Origin: Amylibacter sp.
Lineage (GTDB): Bacteria; Pseudomonadota; Alphaproteobacteria; Rhodobacterales; Rhodobacteraceae
Reading direction: 5' to 3'
NCBI GenBank assembly: GCA_016764475.1
Contig: JAESRV010000037.1
Coordinates: 31,950 to 64,842, forward strand
Length of the DNA: 32,893 nucleotides
Shown here: positions 7,528 through 15,172 of the stretch, in pieces
How positions within the stretch are numbered: position 1 is the first letter of the stretch
Layout of the letters: each line of letters opens with the position of its first letter
Program-made: the position numbers and the translations under genes
Notes under the pieces: model-generated
The model's input: only the letters and a program-made list of their open reading frames with translations
Database searches by the model: none
What the model was told of the DNA's origin: nothing

Positions 7528-9441
7528 ATGAATAGGTGTTCTTTGCGGCGTTATAGGTTCATATATATAGCTACTTTATGTTGTGCTGTTTTTGCGCCCA
7601 ATTCTTTGATCGCAGAAACGGTTTCACATGGGGGGGAAGATGCGGCAGCGGCTGCGCACACTGACGTACGTGATGAAAAACCTGAAGCTGTTGCGCTGGT
7701 TGCAGATAACCCCCAGCCATCAAGCCTTGCCCTGCCATCTGATCTGGATCTTTCCAAGGTCACAAATGTGGGGTTTTTAAAGCTACGGCGCGATCTGATT
7801 GATGCGGTACATGAAAGCGCAACGGGTCTATCTTCATCCCAAGAAACCACCGACACAATTCTTAGCTTGGCCGAACTTTATCTGGCACACGCAATGGCTG
7901 TAGAGGGCCAGTCGATTGTAATTGAGCTTGAAGACAGGGATCTAACCGAAAAACAAAAGGCACGCACAGCGGCACTGGCGATTGCGGTGCATATCTTTGA
8001 TCCATGGGATATGGCATTGTCGGAAGCAAGCATATTGCTGCTAGAGGGCGCAGATAAATGGCCCAAACATGCTTTGTTCCGGTCGCTTTACTATGCAAAA
8101 AAAGGCACCCCCGAAAAAGCCCGGCCATTCTTGACGGAAGCCGTGAAAGATATTCAGGCATTTCCAGAGCCGATCAAAGAAATGGCACTACCAGACCTTT
8201 TGAACACGGCTATTGACCTTGGCGAATGGGAAGCCGCCCGCACGTTGGCCGCATTTTTTGTGGAAACTCCGCGTCTGAATAAAGGTAGTGCATATCACTA
8301 CCTTTTGGGACGCACTGCTAAAAACGGGCGTGATTATTTGGTTGCCTTTGATCATTTTGTAGAAGCCACAAAAGGATTGGATCAGTGGTCACAGCTTGCC
8401 AGCCTGTCTTTGGTAAAGATGGGGTTGGCAACAAAAACGCTGACCCCAGCAGATGCACGCACACTGTTGGAGCAAATCCGTTTTGCCTGGCGTGGCAACG
8501 CTTTATCTTCTGAGGTGTTAAAGCTTTTAGTCAAAACCGAACTATCCCTCAATGATATACCCGCAGCGTTAGAAGTGCTTGGCGAGATCATCTACATTAA
8601 TGATGATGCGGATGCGGTCAAAGCCGCAAAAGAACAGTCAAATGTGCTGTTAAATTTATATTATGAAGACGGTGCCTCTGGTAAAATATCGCTTAGCAAA
8701 TTTATGAATGGTCATAAGCGCATTACCCAAGATTATAGGTTTCAAGAAGGTTATGACCTGTTTTCTGAAAGATTTGCCGACCGGTTCTTTGCCATTGGTG
8801 CCTCTAACGAGGCGGCGTTTGAGTATGAAACAACCTATAACTATCTTTCTGTAGCGCAAGATTTGGGTTTATTCGAAGTAACGTCAGAACGGTTGGATAA
8901 ATTACATCTGAAACAAGTGGCAGCCCTTATGCGTGGTGGGCAGTATGACCTTGCAGAGCCGATATTAACGTTGGGCCCTGAAAGCACTGCCCCCGAAATA
9001 CTGGATCAATTTACGTTCTTAAAAGCAGAGGTTTTCACCCGAACCGGCAAGTTGCAATCTATTCTTGAAACCCAAGCGCACAAACCTTCCATTGATTACC
9101 TGCGGATTAAAGCCCACGCTTATTTTTCAATGGAAAACTGGCAGAATGCGGCAAAAACTTACTATATTATATGGCAGCGCATGGGCAATGATACTTTGTT
9201 TACCGATACGTTGAATTTATTTCTTTCAGCCTATCGCAACAATGACAGCCAGTTGACCATAAAGTTGGCAAAAGCATTTCCAGACTTAACAAAAATACCG
9301 CAATGGCAACAAATTGCAGATTGGCTGGTTGAAGACCGAAGTGCGACAAGTGTTTTGCAAAAAGACACTATTACAACGGGTATTTCCGATGCATCGCGGG
9401 TTTTGGATGTGATGGAAACCATAAATACATCCTCACAATGA
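7528..9441 (+). CDS. Secreted helical-repeat (TPR-like) protein of unknown function
   Basis: 637 residues. An N-terminal signal peptide (basic RRYR followed by a hydrophobic stretch to about residue 29, likely cut after SLIA) predicts a periplasmic location. After an Ala-rich linker the rest is alpha-helical with degenerate TPR-like repeats, for example YHYLLGRTAKNGRDYLVAFD and IKAHAYFSMENWQNAAKTYY, where small residues recur at repeat positions. I recognise no catalytic motif. It sits between the rod genes and flgE-flgK-flgL on the plus strand, 108 bp before flgE, so a role in periplasmic assembly or motor function is plausible, as with other periplasmic repeat scaffolds; this is inference from context. 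There is no clear ribosome-binding site before the ATG and a -10-like TATAAA is very close, so translation may be leaderless or the start may be internal. Confidence 0.85.
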   Translation: MNRCSLRRYRFIYIATLCCAVFAPNSLIAETVSHGGEDAAAAAHTDVRDEKPEAVALVADNPQPSSLALPSDLDLSKVTNVGFLKLRRDLIDAVHESATGLSSSQETTDTILSLAELYLAHAMAVEGQSIVIELEDRDLTEKQKARTAALAIAVHIFDPWDMALSEASILLLEGADKWPKHALFRSLYYAKKGTPEKARPFLTEAVKDIQAFPEPIKEMALPDLLNTAIDLGEWEAARTLAAFFVETPRLNKGSAYHYLLGRTAKNGRDYLVAFDHFVEATKGLDQWSQLASLSLVKMGLATKTLTPADARTLLEQIRFAWRGNALSSEVLKLLVKTELSLNDIPAALEVLGEIIYINDDADAVKAAKEQSNVLLNLYYEDGASGKISLSKFMNGHKRITQDYRFQEGYDLFSERFADRFFAIGASNEAAFEYETTYNYLSVAQDLGLFEVTSERLDKLHLKQVAALMRGGQYDLAEPILTLGPESTAPEILDQFTFLKAEVFTRTGKLQSILETQAHKPSIDYLRIKAHAYFSMENWQNAAKTYYIIWQRMGNDTLFTDTLNLFLSAYRNNDSQLTIKLAKAFPDLTKIPQWQQIADWLVEDRSATSVLQKDTITTGISDASRVLDVMETINTSSQ

Positions 9442-9478
9442 CAAAAAAATTATATTTTTTATCATAAATACGGAAACG

Positions 9479-9530
9479 TTAATAAAACTTAAACATCTGC
9501 TGACCATCTATCATTACAAGACTTGTATAA
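9479..9530 (+). promoter_or_regulatory. Possible flgE promoter region
   Basis: Upstream of flgE are TTAA-N6-TTAA at 9479-9492 (one base short of the CtrA spacing) and a -10-like TATAAA at about 9524-9529, followed by the ribosome-binding site AAGGA before ATG 9550. No good -35 is visible. Promoter identity is uncertain. Confidence 0.25.
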
Positions 9531-9549
9531 AATAAAAAGGACATGAAAC

Positions 9550-10854
9550 ATGAGCATATCCAACGCAATGCAAACAGGCGTTAGCGGGTTACTTGCCAAC
9601 TCTACTGCAATCAGCAGCGTTTCTGACAATATCGCGAATGCAAATACGGTTGGGTACCGCCGCAGCTTTGCCCAAATGGTAACATCAACTTCTGGAAACT
9701 TCGGAAGTGCGTCTAGCAACAGCGTACGGGCGGTTTCAATTCTGGATATGTCCGAAGGTTCAAATCTTAATAATACCGGATCGGCAACGGATTTGGCTAT
9801 TTCAGGTCAAGGCTTCTTTGTTGTATCAAGAAGCCCGAACGACCCAAATGTTGGCAATTACGTTCTGACCCGTGCAGGGTCTTTCTTACCTGATGCAAAC
9901 GGTGATCTGGTCAATGCCGCAGGATATTATCTGGCAGGATATGCATATGGCGACGATGGCTCTTTGGGGTCTATTGATCAAAATAGTTTTACGGATTTAA
10001 CCACTGTAAACGTCAACACTGGACTATCGACAGGGGCTGCAAGCGCACAGATGTCAGTTGCAGGTAACTTACCGTCGCAAGAAACTGGCGTTGGAGCCCC
10101 TGGTGATCCATTCACATCCTCGGCTGAGTTCTTTTCACCGCTTGGGCAGGCAGACCGGTTACAGTTTTCTTGGCAGCCCACAAGTACCGCGAACCAATGG
10201 GATCTGACTTTTTCAGACTCCTCAGGCAACGCATATGGCAATGTCACAGTTGATTTCAACGATAGTGGCGCGAACGCAGGATCGCCGGCCCTATATTCTG
10301 GTGCCACAAACACAGCAACTGCACCTGCAGCTTTTGCCTTTGATGTATCAACCGGGATTGTCACATTGACGATCGACAATGGCACAACCCCACAAGTGGT
10401 TAATGTCAGTATAGGCGCACCAAATACATTTGATGGCATGACCCAATTTGCCGGGGATTACACATCGCTAGACGTAATCACCGATGGTTCTGCATCAGGT
10501 AATCTGTTGGGAACAGAATTTGATGAAAACGGGAATATCTTCGGGATCTATGATAACGGCAACCGTGAGCCGCTTTTTAACGTACCGTTGGCAAGTGTAG
10601 CCAATCCAGTGGGGCTTGTTGCTGGTGATGGCAATATTTTCCAACTCAGCAGAGCATCGGGAGTAGCCCAGCTGGGTGCTGCAGGAACCGGCTCCGTTGG
10701 TAATATCACAGCCGGTGTTCTGGAAAACTCTAACGTGGAGATTGCCCAGGAACTGACCGATCTGATCCGTATTCAGCGGGCCTATTCATCTAACGCCAAA
10801 ATTATCACCACCGTGGATGAGATGCTGGATGAGACCACACGCCTGAAACGTTAA
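9550..10854 (+). CDS. flgE: Flagellar hook protein FlgE
   Basis: 434 residues. The N-terminal signature MSISNAMQTGVSGLLANSTA leads to DNIANANTVGYRRSFAQM, and the C-terminus has GVLENSNVEIAQELTDLIRI followed by QRAYSSNAKIITTVDEML. The long Gly/Ser/Thr/Asn-rich middle is typical of the surface-exposed hook domains. FlgE polymerises into the hook, the universal joint outside the outer membrane. The start follows AAGGA by 8 nt. flgK begins 23 bp downstream, so flgE-flgK-flgL form one transcript. Confidence 0.97.
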   Translation: MSISNAMQTGVSGLLANSTAISSVSDNIANANTVGYRRSFAQMVTSTSGNFGSASSNSVRAVSILDMSEGSNLNNTGSATDLAISGQGFFVVSRSPNDPNVGNYVLTRAGSFLPDANGDLVNAAGYYLAGYAYGDDGSLGSIDQNSFTDLTTVNVNTGLSTGAASAQMSVAGNLPSQETGVGAPGDPFTSSAEFFSPLGQADRLQFSWQPTSTANQWDLTFSDSSGNAYGNVTVDFNDSGANAGSPALYSGATNTATAPAAFAFDVSTGIVTLTIDNGTTPQVVNVSIGAPNTFDGMTQFAGDYTSLDVITDGSASGNLLGTEFDENGNIFGIYDNGNREPLFNVPLASVANPVGLVAGDGNIFQLSRASGVAQLGAAGTGSVGNITAGVLENSNVEIAQELTDLIRIQRAYSSNAKIITTVDEMLDETTRLKR

Positions 10855-10877
10855 TCTGATGAATAAGGAGTAGCCTT

Positions 10878-12290
10878 GTGGGTATTTCAAGCGCGTTCAA
10901 TAGCAGCGTCAGTGGGTTGGCAACCACATCAAGGTGGGCTGATCTTACGGCTGGAAATATAGCAAACGCCAGCAATGAAGGTTATGTCAGAAAAAATCTG
11001 GTTACCCAAAGCTCTGTCACAGGGGGGGTTTTTGTTACTGGCATCAGCCGTGAGGTGGATAGCAATCTGGATCGTATGTTCAGGTTCGAAATTGCAGGTG
11101 TGGCGCGCCAAGAAGTAATTGCCAACGAATTAGATGGATATTCGTTTCAGTTGGGTAACCCCAGCGACACACTTTCCATGTCTGGCCAGCTGTCACAGTT
11201 TTATGCGGGGTTTGGTCTTTTAAGCAATTCGCCTGGCGATGTTTCATTACAAAATAACGTACTGGCAACGGCAAAAGGTCTGACCCGTAGTTTGAATGAA
11301 GCCTCCAACAGCTTGGCACAGACCCGTACAAATGTTTCTGCGGGCATTCAAAATGACGTCAGTACAGTGAATAACCGATTAAATACGATCGCAAGTTTGA
11401 ATGCCCAGATCATGCTGGAAAGCGCCCCCACCGAACGCCGGGCAATTTTGCAAGACGAACGTGCGGCTGAAATGGACGCACTTTCCCAGCTGATGAACAT
11501 CAATGTGTCGCAAGATACTGATGGCAATCTGAATATTAGCACCGGCGGCGGTACCCAGTTGGTTGATCGCAATGCCGCTTTCGAAATTGCCTATGATCCA
11601 GGGCTTAAAACGCTAAGTGTCGGCGGCGTTGACATCATACCTGGCAGGGTTGGTGCGCGTGGGTTTAGCGAAGGGCGGCTTGCAGGGCGATTTGAATTAT
11701 TAAACGATGCTTTACCCCAAATGCAATTACAACTGGATGAGCTTGCCCGCGCCTTAATCCAGGGGTTTGAGGCCACGGATGCATCTTTGGCACCAGGGCA
11801 AGCTGGGCTGTTTACCGACTTGGGGGCCGCTTATAACCCATTACAACTTGATGGGTTGGCCGGGCGGCTATCTGTCAATACAGCGGTTGACCCTAACACA
11901 GGGGGGGCACTTTGGCGCCTAAGGGATGGTATTGGCGCAGTTGCACAAGGCCCAGCTAGCGACAGCACCCAGACAATCAGTTTTTTGACAGTGTTTGAAA
12001 CAGCCCAAAGCTTTGACCCGCAAGCGGGGCTAGGCAGCACCGCAGAGCTGATGAATTACGTGTCCGGGATGGTTACAGACCAAAAACTTGTGCAGGTACA
12101 GGCACAGGAAAAACTACGCGAATTGGGTGGTAGGGCAGAGGCGGTAGGCGCTGCACGTCAAAGTGTTCAGGGGGTGAACTTGGATACAGAACTGCAAAAG
12201 CTGACGTTGATTGAACAAAGCTTTGCCGCGAATGCACAAGTCATACAATCTTTGACACAGATGATAGATTCATTATTGGCCGCAGTGTGA
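10878..12290 (+). CDS. flgK: Flagellar hook-associated protein 1 (FlgK)
   Basis: 470 residues starting at GTG 10878, preceded by a strong ribosome-binding site TAAGGAG (10864-10870) 7 nt upstream. The N-terminal rod/hook-type motif is SSVSGLATTSRWADLTAGNI followed by ANASNEGYVRK; the C-terminus has NLDTELQKLTLIEQSFAANA and ends in IQSLTQMIDSLL, the helical zipper of the axial family. FlgK forms the first hook-filament junction ring. It is shorter than enterobacterial FlgK (about 550 residues), as is common in this lineage. It lies between flgE and flgL. Confidence 0.95.
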   Translation: MGISSAFNSSVSGLATTSRWADLTAGNIANASNEGYVRKNLVTQSSVTGGVFVTGISREVDSNLDRMFRFEIAGVARQEVIANELDGYSFQLGNPSDTLSMSGQLSQFYAGFGLLSNSPGDVSLQNNVLATAKGLTRSLNEASNSLAQTRTNVSAGIQNDVSTVNNRLNTIASLNAQIMLESAPTERRAILQDERAAEMDALSQLMNINVSQDTDGNLNISTGGGTQLVDRNAAFEIAYDPGLKTLSVGGVDIIPGRVGARGFSEGRLAGRFELLNDALPQMQLQLDELARALIQGFEATDASLAPGQAGLFTDLGAAYNPLQLDGLAGRLSVNTAVDPNTGGALWRLRDGIGAVAQGPASDSTQTISFLTVFETAQSFDPQAGLGSTAELMNYVSGMVTDQKLVQVQAQEKLRELGGRAEAVGAARQSVQGVNLDTELQKLTLIEQSFAANAQVIQSLTQMIDSLLAAV

Positions 12291-12303
12291 GGGAATATTT
12301 AAA

Positions 12304-13386
12304 ATGATCGGAACATTACGCGCAAGTGCGACTTATAATTTGCTGACCGCCCGGAGCAGCCAAATCGAGGATGTGCAAAGCCGCCTAAATCAAGCCTCAT
12401 TAGAAGTTGCAACCGGCTTGAAAGCCGATGTTTACAAATCACTTGGTTATGGGGCCTCTGAAGCGCTTGCCTTACGTGCCCAGCTTAATCGTAATGATGG
12501 TTACATTACATCCAATAATCTACTGTCCAGTAAGTTGGATGTCACTGCCCAAACCCTAAGCGGAATACGCGATGTTGCCCAAGGCTTTTTGAATATCGCT
12601 ATTCTGAACAAGGATGCGCCCACAGCCAGCGCACAAGATTTGCAAGCCGCCGCCATCACCGCGTTAGAACAATTGACCGCGCAAATGAACGCCACCTATC
12701 AAAGCAGTGCGTTATTTTCTGGCATTGATAGCGATAAAAGGCCGTTACAGAAATGGGAGGAAGTGAATACAACGACAGGATCGTCCCCCAGTGATGTTTT
12801 GGCAAGTGTGGTTGGCGCGGGCATTACCAATCTGGCAGATGCAACGTTAAAGGTTGATGCGATAGTGGATATATATGCCAGTGCTGATCTGGCCTTGCCC
12901 AATCGTAATTTTGAAGCGACATTCTATAACGGCTCTCCGCTTTTAGACTCTGGTGGCCTAGACACGCCCCGCCTGCAAGCACAGATAGATAAAAACACAA
13001 CCCTGTCTTACGGGGTGCAGGCCAATGACCCGGCCTTTACCGATATATTGCGCGGGCTGGCGATGATTGCATCAACCGATGTCAGCACTATTTCTGATGG
13101 TCAGGCCTATGCGGCTTGGATGTCCAGTGCGGTAAATGCGTTAAGCAACGGGGTGAACGGTATGATTAGGGTTGAGGCGGATTTGGGTGCGCAGCAACAA
13201 CAGTTAGAAGAAAAAATAGGCGCACAGCAAAATATGGCGGATATTTTCAATGCACGCGTGAACAAGCTGGAAGGTGTCGATTTATTTGAAGCTTCAAATC
13301 GCGTGTTACAGTTGGAAAACCAACTTCAGGCCACCTATACCATGACCGCCCGGCTGGCCAGATTAACTTTTTTGGATTTTATTTAA
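12304..13386 (+). CDS. flgL: Flagellar hook-associated protein 3 (FlgL)
   Basis: 360 residues with flagellin-like ends: N-terminal LLTARSSQIEDVQSRLNQAS and C-terminal ASNRVLQLENQLQATYTMTA, closing with hydrophobic LARLTFLDFI. FlgL makes the second junction layer on which the flagellin filament is laid. It starts 13 bp after flgK. Its last 24 bp overlap the 3' end of the convergent coiled-coil gene at 13363. Confidence 0.95.
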   Translation: MIGTLRASATYNLLTARSSQIEDVQSRLNQASLEVATGLKADVYKSLGYGASEALALRAQLNRNDGYITSNNLLSSKLDVTAQTLSGIRDVAQGFLNIAILNKDAPTASAQDLQAAAITALEQLTAQMNATYQSSALFSGIDSDKRPLQKWEEVNTTTGSSPSDVLASVVGAGITNLADATLKVDAIVDIYASADLALPNRNFEATFYNGSPLLDSGGLDTPRLQAQIDKNTTLSYGVQANDPAFTDILRGLAMIASTDVSTISDGQAYAAWMSSAVNALSNGVNGMIRVEADLGAQQQQLEEKIGAQQNMADIFNARVNKLEGVDLFEASNRVLQLENQLQATYTMTARLARLTFLDFI

Positions 13387-13824
13387 GGCTCGTTTTTTTG
13401 CACGTTGTTTTTGCGTCCAACGCCATAAGACAGTTTCTTCTATTTCCGCATTTTCACGGGCGTCGTGCTTACGGCGCATTTGTGCACTTAACGAAATGTG
13501 GATGATATCAAAGGTTTTATATTGCTGAAACTTATCGCTGACCCGGTTTTCCATCGTGGTAATATTGGGTTTAAGTTGCACCATTTTTTCTGCGATCAAG
13601 CCGATCTCAACTTTTGCCGCTGGCACAAACTGCTGCATATATGGTGTGAAATTCGCGTCATATGCGGGGGTCTTAAAGCTAAGACCATCGGCCAGCACCT
13701 GCCGTTGTCGTTCAAGCTGCACCATGCGGTGACGCAGCTCACCCAGTTCGCGGGCATCTTTTTCCATTTCGTATTTTTTAAGACGCTTAAGAAGGTCGAT
13801 GGCTGAAAGACGGCGGCGATCCAT
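13363..13824 (-). CDS. FliJ-like coiled-coil protein
   Basis: 153 residues, highly charged and almost entirely helical, with a heptad-rich N-terminal half (LKKYEMEKDARELGELRHRM and VQLERQRQVLADG) and a basic C-terminus (WRWTQKQRAKKRALNKIQ). Size, charge and coiled-coil character fit FliJ, the export-apparatus stalk/chaperone that links FliI to FlhA, but the family is poorly conserved and I cannot confirm it. It is the third gene of a motA-led minus-strand operon, one base after the acidic exported protein. In many bacteria fliJ follows fliI; here fliI is elsewhere, which weakens the case. Its tail overlaps flgL by 24 bp in antisense orientation. Confidence 0.55.
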   Translation of the reverse strand: MDRRRLSAIDLLKRLKKYEMEKDARELGELRHRMVQLERQRQVLADGLSFKTPAYDANFTPYMQQFVPAAKVEIGLIAEKMVQLKPNITTMENRVSDKFQQYKTFDIIHISLSAQMRRKHDARENAEIEETVLWRWTQKQRAKKRALNKIQKS

Positions 13825-13825
13825 A

Positions 13826-14176
13826 TTAATGGCTTGTCTTTTTGGCAGGCTCTGCGCTTTCTTCCGGCGCCACCCCCATAAGCACCATCAGTTCTTTGCG
13901 CATCCGATCAAGAATATCGGCAGGTAAAGGGTTGCGGGTGGTCGGGCTGGTGATCTTGATGATCACGGCTGCATCATCTGCCTCAACGTCTTCTTCAGAT
14001 GTTAAGGCTTCTTCAGTAGGGTCTGTTTCAGATGTTAAGGCAAACTGGGTCGGATCGTCTGCCTTAGCGTCTTCTTTATTGGGGCCTGTTTCCGATGCTA
14101 AGGCAAGCTGGGCCATTAGCAAAAAAAGGCCGGTAAAGAGCCCGCAAACAACACTGCGCTTTATGCCCGTGATCAT
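13826..14176 (-). CDS. Small exported acidic protein, unknown function
   Basis: 116 residues. An N-terminal signal peptide (basic GIKRS, hydrophobic core, likely cut after LALA) predicts export to the periplasm. The mature part is strongly acidic and contains an imperfect internal repeat (ALASETGPN, ALTSETDPT, ALTSEEDVE), then a more conserved-looking tail with PLPADILDRMRKELMVLMGV. The ATG overlaps the motA stop (ATGA), so it is translationally coupled to MotA, in the place where motB is often found. It has no transmembrane helix, peptidoglycan-binding domain or plug, so it is not MotB. It could be a stator or motor accessory; that is inferred from context. Confidence 0.75.
   Translation of the reverse strand: MITGIKRSVVCGLFTGLFLLMAQLALASETGPNKEDAKADDPTQFALTSETDPTEEALTSEEDVEADDAAVIIKITSPTTRNPLPADILDRMRKELMVLMGVAPEESAEPAKKTSH
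13990..14120 (-). repeat. Short imperfect direct repeats in the acidic protein gene
   Basis: Three imperfect DNA copies around the core TTCAGATGTTAAGGC / TTTCCGATGCTAAGGC lie between about 13990 and 14110, the latter two followed by AAACTGGG / AAGCTGGG. They encode the acidic repeat units and suggest expansion by slippage or duplication. This part of the protein probably tolerates length change. Confidence 0.6.
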
Positions 14177-15042
14177 GCGGCCGTTGCCAATGCTTTTTGC
14201 GCCTCTTCGACTTCGTAGAAGTTGGGTTGCATGCTGGTAGGAATGTTTGCACGACCCATTTCAACACACACACTGGGGGGATAATCAGCTACCATGGCCA
14301 CGAATATATCACGGATAATTGTGTAAAAAGCACCGTCTTCATCAACGATCTGCCCCAAACGCCCGGCAATCGGTGCGACCATACAATAAGCCAGAAACAC
14401 GCCCAGGAATGTGCCCACAAGTGCACCACCGATCATACCGCCCAGAATTTCCGGCGGTTGATCAATCGAGCCCATGGTTTTGATAACCCCCAAAACCGCC
14501 GCAACAATCCCAATCGCAGGCAGGCCATCGGCCATAACGGTTAAAGCACCAACTGGCCCCATAGCCTCATGATGATGTTTTTTAATCTTACGGTTAATGA
14601 TGTCTTCGGTTTCATATTTGTCATCAAACTGCATCGCTAACATACGAAAACTGTCAGTGATCAATTCGGGCGCAAAGTGATCTGCCAGAATTTTAGGGTA
14701 ACGCTGGAAAATAGCACTTTCTTTTGGGTTTTCGATGTGATCATCCAACCCCAGAATGCCATCGGTTTTATAAACCTTGGTCAATTCATACATCAGACTA
14801 AGCAGATCACCATAATCTGCCGTTTTCCATTTCGGGCCTTTAATCACAGTCATAACCCCTTTACCCGACCCTTTCACAACAGCAAATGAATTGGCGACAA
14901 CAAGTGAACCAATAGAGGCCCCGCCGATCATCATACCTTCATAGGGCAAGGCGTGCAGCACTACGGCCATACTGCCACCTGACAAAACAAACCCGCCAAA
15001 GACCAGCCCGAAAACCATTAAAAGCCCAATTACAAAGTTCAT
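14173..15042 (-). CDS. motA: Flagellar motor stator protein MotA
   Basis: 289 residues with the four membrane segments of MotA: about 3-22, 35-53, 170-192 and 203-225. The conserved prolines are present: Pro175 in DGLPAIGIVAAVLG and Pro224 in MVAPIA, equivalent to Pro173 and Pro222 of E. coli MotA, which couple ion flow to torque. The large cytoplasmic loop (about 60-165) carries the charged patch that meets FliG. MotA needs MotB for an ion channel, but no motB follows; the two genes behind it are an exported acidic protein and a coiled-coil protein. Separate motA and motB loci are known in alphaproteobacteria. A good promoter lies upstream (TTGACT and TATACT, minus strand). Confidence 0.97.
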   Translation of the reverse strand: MNFVIGLLMVFGLVFGGFVLSGGSMAVVLHALPYEGMMIGGASIGSLVVANSFAVVKGSGKGVMTVIKGPKWKTADYGDLLSLMYELTKVYKTDGILGLDDHIENPKESAIFQRYPKILADHFAPELITDSFRMLAMQFDDKYETEDIINRKIKKHHHEAMGPVGALTVMADGLPAIGIVAAVLGVIKTMGSIDQPPEILGGMIGGALVGTFLGVFLAYCMVAPIAGRLGQIVDEDGAFYTIIRDIFVAMVADYPPSVCVEMGRANIPTSMQPNFYEVEEAQKALATAA

Positions 15043-15093
15043 CAGCGTCCATCCGTCAAGAATTAAAAATATAGGTCACATTGCTCGTAAATT

Positions 15094-15121
15094 AGTATAA
15101 GTATAATTGACAAGTAGTCAA
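15094..15121 (-). promoter_or_regulatory. motA promoter (-35/-10)
   Basis: On the minus strand, TTGACT (15121-15116) and TATACT (15099-15094) are separated by 16 bp, a good match to the housekeeping promoter consensus. It lies about 50 bp upstream of the motA ATG at 15042. Its -35 overlaps the -35 of the opposing promoter inside a small palindrome, TTGACaagtaGTCAA (15107-15121). Confidence 0.55.
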
Positions 15122-15154
15122 AGGTAAATAAGAATAGGGTAATATCTATTCTTA
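15107..15154 (+). promoter_or_regulatory. Divergent promoter and palindromic operator for the glycosylation cassette
   Basis: On the plus strand TTGACA (15107-15112) is followed after 17 bp by a weaker -10-like AAGAAT (15130-15135). That -10 lies inside a perfect 9-bp inverted repeat, TAAGAATAG (15129-15137) and CTATTCTTA (15146-15154), 8 bp apart, ending 18 bp before ATG 15173. A palindrome over the -10/start region is a typical repressor site, though it could also form a hairpin in the mRNA leader. The arms are exact in the sequence; the regulatory role is inferred. Confidence 0.45.
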
Positions 15155-15172
15155 CTCTAAATAGGATTAACC

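Noticed and set aside
9479-9492. TTAA-N6-TTAA before flgE as a CtrA site
   Set aside because: Spacing is 6, not 7, and flanks do not match the extended motif; kept only as a weak promoter note.
9978-10439. 153-codon minus-strand frame inside flgE
   Set aside because: Opposite the hook-protein variable domain with no promoter or ribosome-binding site.
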